Source: Branchiostoma belcheri
Lineage: Eukaryota > Chordata > Leptocardii > Amphioxiformes > Branchiostomatidae
Length of the DNA stretch: 64,000 nt
Direction: 5' to 3'
Assembly: GCF_001625305.1 (NCBI RefSeq)
Contig: NW_017804242.1
Coordinates: forward strand, 4,346,858 to 4,410,857
The notes under the pieces are model-generated. The model was given only the letters and a program-made list of their open reading frames with translations, did not search any database and had not been told where the DNA came from. How positions within the stretch are numbered: position 1 is the first letter of the stretch; every line of letters begins with the position of its first letter. A program made the position numbers and the translations under genes. This document shows positions 13,773 to 26,110 of this stretch, in pieces.

Positions 13773-14639
13773 AAGATGGAAAGATTGAAAGCAAAAAACT
13801 TCCAGTTTTGACATTTAAATGCAACATTGAAAAATGTTTATTAACGTATTGTAGGTTGTAGGTTTTGCTGGAGTCATGTTAGACGAACTAATATTTTTTT
13901 ATATTATTTTATATTTTCTCAGAATCCGTGATCTGGGTGTCGTCAGGCGTTTATTGTTTATCAAAAGTTTGATTCCTGGTGGGGCGCCAAACGCGTCTGC
14001 AATCATCACGTGGGGACGATCACCACCAAGACCATAATCATAATGAAAAACTGACGCAACTTTATCATTAACCTGAAGATTTGTTGGGTTCAGTTTACCC
14101 GACGACGTCTTCGCATGTTGTCCTTGATGATCCATAGACTGGCTACTATCCTGGTTAGTTTACGTCCGCTCCGATAGTAGCGACTATGATCAAACCGCCA
14201 GGTAAATGTTTTGAACTACAAGTGACACCGTTTAGAACACACTCCACGGTTCGAATTACAAGTGACACACTTATAGAATCACATTCGAATTACCGGCCAG
14301 TTCGAATTACAACGTAAATGACGCCAGATGTTGACATCTCAAACGTGCCTTTTGCGCGTAGAAGTCTTGTTACAAGTTAATGGATATATTTTCAAGTAGA
14401 TATTCTTGATCTGGGACTAGTGCGGCGCTTGCTTACTCATTACGAGAAGATTGATTTCAACAGGAGCGCCAACCACATCCACCATAGTATCATGGTTTTC
14501 ATGGTGTGCCCATAGTGAACTGTCGTTAAAACACGACACTCCTAACTTCGTACACGCACACGGCCCTTCGTACCAAGTTATTCCCCTTACCGAGTGGCGT
14601 AACTTGATTTTAACTTCATACCATTCACCCTGATACTCC

Positions 14640-15010
14640 GTGAGAGTGTCTGAAGTTAGGATGACGTCATAACTTCGGACAACTTCGGACAACTTCCGAC
14701 ACCTACCGGGTGAGTGTCTGAAGTTAGGTTGACGTCATAACATAACTTCAGACAACTTCCGACAACTTTCGGACACCTCCCGGGAGACTGTCTAACGTTA
14801 GGATGACGTCATAACTTCGGACAACTTCCGACAACTTCTGCCACCTCCCGGGAGACTGTCTAAAGTTAGGATGACGTCATAACATAACTTCGGACAACTT
14901 CGGATGCGTCCGATAGCAGGCCGACAGGAGAGTCAAAATACGGAAAAGCACGAAGTTACATATATGACGTAAGATGATGTTAACTTCTTACAACTTCTGC
15001 CATTTCACCC
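14640..15010. repeat. right-arm tandem array, inverted relative to left arm
   Basis: Repeated GTCTGAAGTTAGG-ATGACGTCATAACTTC-GGACAACTTCCGACA units occur here, each with a TGACGTCA palindrome and a CTCCCGGGAGACTGTC spacer in the middle copies. The ACAACTTC modules are the reverse complement of the left-arm GAAGTTGT modules, so the transcript of the whole element could fold back over much of its length. Confidence 0.8.
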
Positions 15011-15303
15011 TGATACTGGACATGTATGTGGTCAGGAGTGATGAGCAAATGGCACAGAATATGGTTTGGCGAATAATCTACTCTTCAAGTTCATTTCTTT
15101 ACAATTTCGTCTTTTTCGTTTGATTTTGGCATTCTACGACATTGTTATAGTTTTTATCAATTTTTTTTAAACTTATGGTATATTTTTGCTCATTTTGCTG
15201 TTTTGTACGATTTACAGTATGGTTGAAATTTTTTTTTTTGGAAACGGCCGAAAATTCATGCGCGCGCGGATGTCATCCATATAATCAAATCAACATGGCC
15301 TTA

Positions 15304-18300
15304 TCATACAAAGCAGCTCCAATGCGATACCCAAAATACTCCCGTGGGTTTGAATCTGCCATGTTTTGTTCTCAGTTGACAACCCAATATTCAATGGGGG
15401 TGTCATCTGTAATACCTGTAAAGTGACTGTTCAGTCACAAAGATCAATGACATTCAGGGACCTGCCTTAAATGTCAAGTTCATCTCACATAAGCCAGGGT
15501 ATTCAGGGTCAGTTACCTCTGTATCATATCGCGAAATCAGGCAAACGTTTAACTCAGAATATGTAAAGCCGGCAAAAGGGGCAAGAAGGAGCAGGGCCTC
15601 GTGGCTGAACATTACAGGTTATATTGGCCGGTAATTCACTCCACTTGCAGTGTCAACAGTAAGTCCTCGCCCGAACACATTTTGACTTTCATCTTTGTGC
15701 GTGATATGCCTAATAATATGATGCGCATATCCTTTTTCATAAGGAATGCCATTTAGGATAATGTTCTTTCGGGGTAAATCCGTTCACATATGTCTTTAAG
15801 TATAAACAAATAATCAAAGACAAAATTTCATTCATTTAAGTACCGTATTTAGTATTTAGATTAAATTGTAGGTTGTAGCTTGTCATGGAGGCCAAGCTTA
15901 TCAGTGCAAGCAGTCTGGTGTGGTCTGAAACATGTGAGTGAGTGGGGATTATGCAGATAACTGAACAAAGCCCACGTCTTCCTCTTTTAACCACCCACTC
16001 AGCCTTTTTCCTATCCCCTAACCAGATTTTTCCATATATCTGATCTATGTGTTCCGTGCCGTCTCAAAAGGGCCGCGGAGTCCTTCATTCTTACTCATGG
16101 GCCCCACCAACTCCCATTTGAGGCTTATTTCACACAGGCTGAACTTGGTAATTGCGGCAAAATTTTCTTGTGGGTTTCACCAACAAGAGTTCGAATATCG
16201 GTGGTTCGATAACCAGTTCGCTTCAGCCCGTATCATTGCGTTATTTATGAAATAATATGATATGGCGTATTTTGCGAAGGGGGATGTGGGCGGCCTGATG
16301 TTGTTGCCATACGGCTTGGGCTGACATCTATATGTCAATATTCTCCTCAGTGTCATTCCTGCTATTGTACAAGTTTCTAATCACTGCAGAGCTACCCGAA
16401 AACATTGATTAACTATTACCATTACATGACTTCATTTCTGCTGTGTAATTATGAAGTATTGAAAACTGAAGGGTCGATGACATGTCAGTTATTGGTGAGT
16501 CCGAGCCTTATTCTAGTCATCTGCAGCTTCAAGGAACGTACATGGTGCAAGGCGTAGGTCCAAAGGGAAAGAAGTCGTTTCGATCCGCATGCAATCGCTA
16601 CACTCTTGATAACCGTATTATGTTCCTCTAATTAAAATTGACTTTCAAGCACGCCCTGTAAATGCAAATAGCTTCCGGGAATCGCAACGCAATCTAATCA
16701 CCAAAGACAATACAACGTCTGATGAGAATTGGATGTTCCTGCCACAATTACTGACAGATCTTAAACTAATTTTATCTTACCTTTTTCCAATCCTCGTAGA
16801 CTTTATACCAATAGAATTACTGAATCAATTGAGAAATTGATTAATTTAAATGCATGGTCTTTCCCTCGGCGTATTAAAAGCTCTTTCAAATATAACTTCT
16901 CTTATAGTGACTGAACGTTACTTACTAGATCGACTGCCTTCTCTGCTATTCATTGTTACATTAGTAGGCATCTTTCCATATCGAAAGATTCTAATTATTC
17001 ATAAGCTAACATTACATCTTTGTCAAGATACTTCGTTATAAAGATATATTATCCACGAAACCAATCCGTAGGTATAGCCTGTGCTTTTAGAGGACACAAA
17101 GATGGCCAGAGACGTTATCCTTCCGACCAAACAGAATACTCCTTGTGTTCTAAAGTCTTTCACCTGCTGATTCACATGCCAATCTAGCTTAGAGGTTGGT
17201 TCGAAGACCCATTACCAGGGTGCTTAAAGTTTCCCATTCTGGAAATAGCCAACAAAGTATCCTATAACCACTGATTAATCCTATATTGCGAAAAATGACC
17301 GGTGTAATCTTTTTACGTGCCTTGAATGAGAAGGTGCACAGACCTAGAACATACGTGGTGAAACAAAAATTGTACCGCTACATGTACATAACGATGCTTT
17401 TGTTTGATATTGACATATAATTGAATCTTTATTTAGATGTTCATGCCCATGGGGTTAAATGCATACATCGGAGTATGATGTTACATGTACATCATACTGA
17501 GTAACATGATACATAGGATAGAAGGATAAAAGAATAACGTAAAAGTCTTAGGGACTACTAGAGGATACATTCTATCTAATGTAGGCCTTGAAGATTTCTT
17601 CCCTCTTTGTAAAGCAACTGGAGATGATTTCACATGTTACATAAAGCATAAAGTTTCCTTATGCCCTTTGAGAGTCAACAGTGAACATATGCCACGGGCT
17701 TGCAATTACCTTTGAGCTATCATACGGTGCTCAAGAAGGTTGGCGGCTGTTACAGCCTTTTTACATTTTAGCAGCGTCGATGCACCGTGTAGCGACCTCG
17801 AGCCTTCCAGTCGTAGATTGCGACATGTAAGTCGCAAGTGATAAAGACCTGAAAGGCTTCTCTGGCCACTTTTTCTTTATGGCTTATCTTAACCCGTAAG
17901 GGTCGCTGGCGAAATGGAGTACAACCTTAATTCAGCTTCCGCTATGAATAGGGAACGCGACCCACCAGTGTAAAAGTGGGAGAGAGATCGGTAAGTGTGA
18001 AGAGCTGCCATTTGGCCTTATCTATAGAGTGCGAGACTCCCGCCCTGCGGTCGCCACCTCATAAACTAGGACACTGAGTGGCATATTGGTACGCCGGATC
18101 TAGACGTATTTACCACAACGGGCAGGATAAGATAGTCTGCTTCGCAGACTTCTTGGAGTTTGGGAGAGGGCCACTGCTAAGCAAGTTTTTTTTACGAGCT
18201 AAGGTTCTCTAGCGCGCCAGAGGGCAAAACTCCCTCCACGGCATAAATCCCTCTTGTGCATTAGGAAACCTTAGCCCGTGAATGTGAAACGTATCAGTCC

Positions 18301-19783
18301 CCTTCACCCCCAAAAAGATAGATGTCGTCCCTTCAAGAAGTCTGCAAAAGGGATACAATAAATGATGTCGTTGACGTGCTTCACGTAATGTATTCCCGAC
18401 ACTTTGTGAATTACATATGCATCTACATTCGGTGAAATCCTCATGAACAGTCTTTGCGTTTTGTACCTTTTGCGTGTAATTCGTGCCAATGCTCTTACTT
18501 TTTTGATGTTATAGCAAACGAAAGTGAATGTGATAGGTAAAATATCTCGTCCCTAGGTATCACATATGCAAACCAACAAATATATATTAATGACCATCTC
18601 AACAACTCCAAATCTTGTAGCACTGCGGGTTCCCTGTGTAGATAATAGCTACCCGAACCTTGTTGTTGGGGGCAGATCATCAGTCACCATGTTCAAACGT
18701 CTTTGAAACGTATTGTACACAGCAGTGCACCAATAGTAGCTGTTTTCCTAAATCTAGATAGATGCACCTTAATGTGCACCTACCTGCTGCTTTGAAAATG
18801 GTTATTTCCTACCCACAGCATTGTGATAGTTTGCATGCGACTCGTGTGGTAATGGAATAACTAGTGAACACAGGGGGTGCGTTTATAGGTCGTTAGGATC
18901 GGGTGTACCTCATATTTCTCATTTTCCCACCGCTAAATATCCTTATGGGCCGTAAATGATCAGTATTAAATGCTTCCTGGCCCTCCGTTAGGGACCCAAA
19001 ATGGAGAAAGTCCACAAAATCGACCACTGGAGTAAGGCGATGTGAGATGCAGCATTAGACAGCTCGGCGCCGGCGTTTACGATATCAACGTTGGCATACG
19101 CGTCTGCCTACTTCCCAGCGAAGGTCGCCAAAGTTATAGACTTGCATGCTAGGGCGAAAAGTTAGTTAGTAAAGCGGTAAGAAAACCCCCCTTGGATGAT
19201 ACGGTGGTGACCCCAATGACCAAGTGGTAATACCCAGGTCGATGGATAGGGCGATGGGTGGAATTGTATCTGATATTACTCAATAGGCTGCTTTGCATGT
19301 GAACTTGCGTCTGGACTTGACCTGATGATCCATTACATCGAAAGCCCATTTACCAGTTGACACCAGCGGACGGGAGCTACATAAAGAACTAAAGTAATTT
19401 TGCGGTAAAGATTGGCCATATATTAGGAGTTGTGACCGGTAAACTACGTGTAAAGGTACTTGTGAATCCTGGGAGTCTGTGGCGTGAAAGAAAGACATAC
19501 ATTGAATGCAAATTTACGTCTACTGCGGAACAGCAGCATTTCAATGCTTCTAAGGTGGCACGCTGCCAGTACCCTGACATAAAGATCAGAGTGAAGATAC
19601 TAAACCTTCCTGGTGTACAGTATTTACAACTTTCAAACTAAAAGCTGGAAACATACTCATTGATCAACAGGTAGACGAATGTCTAGCCTCTATGGATCCA
19701 AGATGTTATCTTCTGCTGTTCAGCATGCATTCAACATGTGACTTAAAAGTTTTGAGGAATACGGGCCAATACGTCTTATCCTA
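15304..19783. other. no gene seen; intergenic
   Basis: Open frames are all short and motif-free. Two short hairpins were noted: GTGACTGTTCAGTCAC near 15,422 and a 25-nt palindromic stretch at 17,473-17,497. The 17.76-18.3 kb part is more CpG-rich but unassigned. Confidence 0.5.
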
Positions 19784-20012
19784 AGTAAAGAGACTCTTTT
19801 TACACAACCAAGTGTTTTATTCACAGCCGACTTTTCGGTGACCGTCTGTCACCTTCCTTGGGGCAAGTCTGACTGGTTCACATTGCACTACAGCACAGGT
19901 GTCGCTGCTATAGATGCATTCCCAAGACCTTGCCCTGAAGAAGGTGACAGACGGTCACCGAAACGTCGGCTGTGAATAAAATCTTTGGTTGTGTAAAGAA
20001 AGTCTCTTTACG
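19784..20012. mobile_element. head-to-head palindrome with hammerhead motifs (Penelope-like-element remnant)
   Basis: The left arm (19,784-19,856) and right arm (about 19,941-20,012) are near-perfect inverted copies: AGTAAAGAGACT with GTCTCTTTAC, ACACAACCAAG with CTTTGGTTGTGT, and TTTTATTCACAGCCGAC with GTCGGCTGTGAATAAAA. Each arm carries a hammerhead-type segment. Hammerhead motifs within terminal repeats are an established property of Penelope-like retroelements. No reverse transcriptase or GIY-YIG endonuclease is present, so this is a terminal remnant only. Assignment to that class is inference from the ribozyme motif. Confidence 0.6.
19930..19975 (+). ncRNA. hammerhead ribozyme candidate (type I, minimal stem III)
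   Basis: In order: GCC (19,932-19,934), core CTGAAGA (19,935-19,941), stem II GGTGAC/GTCACC (19,943-19,948 with 19,954-19,959), GAAA (19,960-19,963), then C-GUC at 19,964-19,967 and GGC (19,968-19,970), which pairs with the leading GCC. The core fits CUGANGA...GAAA...UH exactly. Stem III is just A-U and C-G without a loop, the layout reported for Penelope-element ribozymes thought to act as dimers. Predicted cleavage is after C19,967. The opposite arm (19,823-19,868, minus) has the same stem II and GAAA but a damaged first core block. Confidence 0.6.
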
Positions 20013-21553
20013 TAACAGTAACTTACCAACCTGGTGAAACTATTCACGGAGGTTTTAGCCTAGTTCTCAAACAATACTCTTTGTCCAAGCTGGAGGATTA
20101 TGAAGGGCTAGATGTGTTGGTTGTTCTGCGCACTGGAAGGTAGTGTAAACCCACGTTATTCACGTCTGTCTCAGCTGTCAGTTTTGAAATTTGGTGGAAG
20201 CGGTTGTAAATGACTTAATGCCTCTGGCCTTTCCGGATGATCAATGGGTGGCGTCAAACCAACTAACGAGAAACTACGATGAAAACCATTGAACTAGAAG
20301 TCCAAACAGATCGAGGCAGATTTTGTGGGATTATCTCTTTAGACAGACCATCGATCAGCGAAGGCCCCTAACTGTAGTCTATTGTTCTACTCAAGCACGT
20401 CTAATGCACAGGCTTATACTGGGATTCAGCAGTGCTCGTCGGCTATGTTTATTCATGTTCGAGATGCTTTAAGGTCATTGACTTGCTTCGTGTCTTAGAC
20501 GTGGCAGCCCTTTGGGTTTAGATGTTCTCAGCGACATTGATAAGTTGTCTCTTTCCCACAGGGAAAACTATAGAGGGAACGCGAAATATATAGATATTAA
20601 AACATTTCGCGTTTGCATATTATGCCATTAAGGAAGCGTACTCAGATAGGTCATCACGGCTATCCTTATAAGAAATATCATTACTCAGCGCTACCAGCAG
20701 GGTGCTTTGACTGAATTATAGAGCCGGGCAGCGATATATCACATGTGGAAAATTGCAGTTGCATAAGGCCACAGGAAATGGCCGTTATTCTTCATACTTT
20801 CTATGCCACATTGTCCCACGTGGGTAGTCTGCGTCCCGATACATAAAACGTATCTTAAATATTTTACTCGAAATATCCTGAGATATACGGGTGTATGAGG
20901 GTTGCTTCTATGCGCGAGGTATTAAAACTGAATATAAACAGTATCCTAGATGACAGGAGGTCAAGGGCCACAGTATATGATGGATATTGAAATCACCCAG
21001 GTACTAGGGGATTAGAGTTGACGGCTCTCATTTTCCTGCAATCTTTATTATTACAAAGGAGACCCCATTAGCAAGACTATCTGTGAGCGCGGTACCAGCG
21101 GCTTTGATCTCATCTCGATTGTTTAGTATTACCCCATGGACCACGGCCAATACATTTGGGATGGCAGGAACCCTGTGTCGCTGATACAGCTAAATGAGAG
21201 CATGGGTGGATCAGCACTTAGATGCTATCACTCCCCGTTTCACTAGACTTCTGCCTGTAATTTACGGTGAGTCAGCGGCACCTGTCCTCGAGCACCTAGG
21301 AGCCTACTGCCCGTACAGGTTAGTGCTTTGGTTATTGTGATGTGTAAGCAAATATGAGGGCTCTGCGCCGTATAGGAGCATTCTACGTCTGCCCGGGGAG
21401 TGCACCGTGCAATTCTGTTTGATGTAACGTTACGGGCACCCAGACGAAATACATCGTGATCGTCATCTGTGCACGTTACGTTCCCACTATATATAGGCAT
21501 CAGCATCTCAGTGCTAACAAGTGTACACGAAATTACGATCCACAGTTTATGAA
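20013..21553. other. no gene seen; intergenic
   Basis: There are only short open frames, including a minus-strand frame at 21,243-21,506 without any recognised motif. Confidence 0.5.
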
Positions 21554-21605
21554 GACGGAAGTATTGTTTTTAGTGGCGCTGGTTTAGGGGGAGTTTGTAT
21601 GTTTC
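21554..21605 (+). repeat. dispersed repeat family, copy D (left end only)
   Basis: GACGGAAGTATTGTTTTTAG, GTGGCGCTGG and GGGGGAGTTTGTATG match copies A and C closely, then similarity ends abruptly. This fixes the left block of the family independently of copy A. Confidence 0.75.
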
Positions 21606-24600
21606 GTTTCTAGACACTGTATATCAGGCCACATGCATATACAAGGAGAATGGCAGGCCACATAACTGAAGGTAAATAAAGCTAGGTGTGAGTATATATT
21701 GGAATGCAGTAGTGTAATATTCAAAGGCATTGCGTCATACAATCACAGTCATAGTTTCCATACATTCACAAAAGTCCCAATTCCGTAAGTCTGAAATCTC
21801 TTATTTCTTGTTAGCTGCTGAAGTAGATTTTCCTGGAGAAACGTCAGGTCCAGTGGTTCACTTTATCTCATCAATGTCTTTCAAGTTTCTTTCCGGCGTA
21901 AGAAGATTTTTCTCATTATATACATATATCGCAATATCATACTATACAATAACAATATTGGGTAATGGGAGGGGAACACTATACACATCACTCTAGGTGT
22001 GTATATGGCGTTATAATATAAGTTTAACTTATGCAACGTCACACTGTCCTTTGGTTTGTGGTAAAAATAGAATATAAACAAAAAAGAGATACATAGTGTA
22101 GGTACTGGCTAGAACGTTTTCTCGCCCTCCCTCTTTAGGTGATCAGGTAGCACCGGTACAAGAAGAACATGCTTCAAGATCAATCAAGTACAGAGGCAAA
22201 TCAGCAACGTTTCTCGATGGCAATCTACGTTGATTGATTTTGGTTCATGGTTGGTCACTTTGGTAATTTGTTTATCTTCACATTGGGTTTTCTTTCAAAC
22301 CTGTAAATGTATCTGACGGTGCTCTATGAGAGGGTCACACTTATTGACTAATTTGGCGAGAAATCAATTTAAGGTCTTTGTGATTTATCACCCAATCAAC
22401 TAATCAAGGAAATTACTCAATATCATCGCAACAAAGGATCTGAAGAAAAGGCCATCTGTTCAATGGTAGACAGAAAGGTAATTCTCCTGAAGAATTTCAT
22501 CGGACAGACTTAAGCCCGTGATCTAAGGTCTACTGCTGTGTTTGCATTTTAAGTAAAACTTTCTTACAAGGATGGGACATTTTAATTGAACGTCCATGTT
22601 CATGACAGGTATTTTAATGGGAAAATGTTTAGATCTATTCATGCTTGAAGCAATATTCATGGTAGGTATTATATATGTAGTGAATGCCGTATAGATGAAA
22701 TAAGAATGACAGATAAAAGCCTGGGGTGTTGATACTTAGAAAAATACAAGTATGAGATTGCCATCTTGGTATGTGGTACGTTATCAAGATATACTATTTC
22801 TGATCAGTTATTAATAAATGAACAACCCTGGTGTGTTACGCCGAAGGGCGGTTATACAGGCTATACAGATACAGATACCAAACCCTAAATTTCATCCGGA
22901 AAACCCCTAGGTATTGCCTCTTATAGTACATACTAAAACGTCTAGGTTTGGCTAAGATGGCAAGTTGTAAAAAGGTTGAATGAAATAAGTAATGCATTAA
23001 TACCTATAACCTATATCTATATTCATAGTGTCAGTACGCCGGCACTACCTGAATAGTGTTGCAACAGTGGTATAGAATTGCCCCTTACTGAACCAAAAAA
23101 TACATAAAACTGAAAAAAATACATAAGGAGGTCTCTTTGTCACAGCACTGATCCTATGATTCTCTTTGAGTGTTTCTCCGGGTGACCTAGGTCATCTTCT
23201 AACGATGTTTTTCTGTCCTCCACATACGTTTATATCGATTCAGAGGTTAGTACTTTCCTCCATCTCCTTATCACATATTACACGTATCTTCTGGTGGTTG
23301 TATAGGTGACCACGAGAAGGCATTTAAGCTGATTCTAGTTCAAGAATTCTGTACGTTTGCTACGACATGTACATGAAAATTAGATTAATTGAACCACTAC
23401 AGTCTTTTAATCATAATACTTGTGATATCAGCAAGATTACAAGACATCAAATTGAAAATTTACCACCAAGTTAGCAACCTCCAGCAGGTTCTACTGCTTT
23501 ATTTTGTAGTAAAATATATTTTTCTTCAAAGACAAAACTTAAAGTTTAAACCAAACTTAAAATGCCTAGTCCCAGGTAAATGACCAATGCATAAGAAACA
23601 TCTTATTTAAAGCTTTAGAGCCATGCTAGTTAGTAGATATATTTCATGTATTTGGAGACCTATTTGTTATTTATCTCTTTGACACGACAGGTTCTGTATT
23701 TTCCAATAACTGCATCGTATGAATTTTGTAAAGCATTAGTTGCCTTTCCACATGTGTGCAGAGAGCTTGCACAAAGAAGCAAAGTGTTGATACCCGAATT
23801 ATAGGGAGATGCTAATATTTAACATCAATGGCCCCTGACGAAATGTCCATTAAGATTAAATTTTCATCCCCATTACGTCTTACCTGCCAATACCATAAGT
23901 CACCGAGTCGGCGAGTCCAATTCGTCAATGGACATACGTTTAATGGATTCAATGCTTTCCCATCTCCTGACAAAGTTAAACCCACTTATAGGAGAAAATT
24001 TAAATCCCATGGCCGTTGTAACGGTTTTAGCACCAATGTATATCGACATGGGCTTGTGATTTGAAGAGTTGTAGACTAGCTGGCATAAAGCATCACGGGA
24101 AATAGAGCGAATCTTTCCATCACAGCTAACGTGCCCAAAGCACACAACCCAATTTGAGGCTCCATTAATTTTGTTTATCTTTTAACATTACGTACACTAA
24201 ATGGCAATTCGATGACACCGTTGCAACACTACTTTTATGTGACATATGTATCATACTGACCTCTCCGCGCCGTTGTAACTTTGACACAGCCATTTACATT
24301 TGATTGGTTTTGTATCGAACATTTAAAACAAAATCTTGTCTAATCCCACTTGGCCTTCACAATTAGGGGATACTAACCCGCTACGACTTAGTCCCTTTAC
24401 GATAAGATTTACTACAATACGGTAATATTGTTAGCCTTTGTTTTCTTATATTTTATCGGATCTCATCGTCATGAACGACCACATCTAAAGAGTACATTCT
24501 AAATATTAAAAACTATGGACTACTTTTAAAAATCATAAATTGTTCAATGAAAAATATCAAATATTAAAGTATTATTATGAATTATTCTTGTTTAGCCTCG

Positions 24601-26040
24601 AACCACCCCTAAACTGGTATCACTGAGGGGGGGCAAAATCTAAAAATATATAGTATTTTGGTTAAACATATCATCTGTCAGTCATCGCAGTTGATATGTA
24701 CCCACGGTATATGCCCAGTACCTTTGAAATGTGGCTTACCAGACTGATATACATGTCTAGACCCAGCCGGGGCATACTCTCATCACATGAGAGCACCTGC
24801 TCTCTTATGTATTTACTCTTGGTTTGATTGATCAATGTCCCAGACCCAGACAGAACTGGAAAGGTACGATGGTAAGGTTTGATCAACCCTTTGAACAATT
24901 TCATATCCCAACCATCACGCAGTGGTTGTAACATTCGCCGTGACAGCTGCCTTATGACGTGGCACAGTCCATGATCAAAAGGACACGAACTGCCCTTTAC
25001 TCCTATGCTGTACTGAAGCTATACTCCTATGATATACTGGAGCTATACTCCTATGCGATACTTAAGCTATACAATCAGAGCTAAATCTAATATTATGTCA
25101 CTGTAGATATTACCACTGTAGACCTACAGATAACTTGAAATTTACCTAGCTTGCTTTTGACTGACCTACAGTTACTAATAGGACCAATCTAATATAATGT
25201 ATCTGTAGGAAGCTTGTTTACCTATTGACTGACCTACAGATACTTGTTTAGGGCATTTGTACACTCGTAATATGTGTAATTGCTTGTGACCTAAATATAA
25301 AGTAAGTAATGATTTTAACATAACTATCAAAAGATTTCATTTTTCCTCTAAATTATCTGGTAATGAGACTAGACGTGATCCTATCCTACATTTGAATAAT
25401 AGTTTATTCCTAGATGAGATGATACATGTTCATTAATCTATTTATAATCTATCAATGAAGGGATTGAGATAAACTATATGGTTAATGTTGGCGATACCTC
25501 AAGGGAATATCAAACAAATAAAACCTTGTTGGTAAAAACACAAAAAGCCTAACTTAACACATTGCCTGTAGCTGTATCATGTATGGGAAGAATGCACTCC
25601 TTGAATTATCTTTAATGTACAAGCAATTTATTCAATAAACAAATAATTGAGGTAGAATGACTTATGCATTATTCACTGGAACATGGCCTAGAAAATCTCA
25701 TTCTGCAAAGGCCCTTTTAATGAGGGCATCCATCGTGCATGTATAAGAGGCTGATGATCTTATCGACGAGATCACAAGAAACCATGTTGCACACCCATAG
25801 CAACAAGGAGATACATAATGTATGCTAAATGTACAAAACTAAATATATATTTTTGCAATACTAATACATATATGTTCTATTTACGCCTTCATTCTGTCTA
25901 TTTGCTTTGTAATAAATACCTGATGCAGAAAAATAGTTACCATATGGGAATATGAGCTACATCTGTGAAAGATGCAACAATGGCCAGATACACGATACTG
26001 GTGCTACTGATAGCACTCAGTGTTGACCAGATCTGTCAGT
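21606..26040. other. no gene seen; intergenic
   Basis: AT-rich, with short motif-free open frames on both strands. A 24-bp minisatellite occurs at 24,998-25,069. Confidence 0.5.
24998..25069 (+). repeat. 24-bp minisatellite, three units
   Basis: Three consecutive 24-bp units follow the pattern TACTCCTATG-(6-7 bases)-ACT-(2 bases)-AGCTA, at 24,998, 25,022 and 25,046. The variation is concentrated in the middle of the unit. Confidence 0.85.
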
Positions 26041-26044
26041 TTAG

Positions 26045-26110
26045 TGGCCCTGAAGAAGAGTGATGGATGTCACTTGAAATGCCAGAAAGTATTCTCCATA
26101 TTTACAGAGT
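26045..26110 (+). ncRNA. decayed hammerhead motif, family 2
   Basis: Core CTGAAGA is at 26,050-26,056, a 5-bp stem AGTGA/TCACT closes a TGGATG loop, and GAAA is at 26,076-26,079. The following bases (TGCCAGAAAGTATTCTCC) replace the expected C-GUC. A matching arrangement with the same downstream tag is found near 46,370 and 62,335. It is probably no longer active. Confidence 0.4.

Larger units (their letters stand above)
13256..15300. mobile_element. non-autonomous foldback DNA transposon, PIF/Harbinger-like
   Basis: The two ends are a perfect 33-bp inverted repeat (13,256-13,288 and 15,268-15,300) beginning GGCCATGTTGATTTG, flanked on both sides by TTA (13,253-13,255 and 15,301-15,303). A 3-bp TTA/TAA duplication is the known target-site signature of PIF/Harbinger elements. 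Inside, both arms carry tandem units rich in GAAGTTGTC and TGACGTCA, arranged as inverted arrays, and an inverted block with CCAGTATCAGGGTGAA lies at both inner ends. The centre (about 13,900-14,130 and 14,405-14,530) holds two diverged copies of one segment, each starting near TGATCTGGG. No transposase is visible, so movement would need help in trans. Superfamily assignment rests on the target-site length and the ends only. Confidence 0.8.

Noticed and set aside
13416-13811. Overlapping frames rich in SEVVRSCLKLRDVTVTSDT repeats on both strands
   Set aside because: They are translations of the tandem arm repeats of the foldback element, and period changes shift the frame between units.
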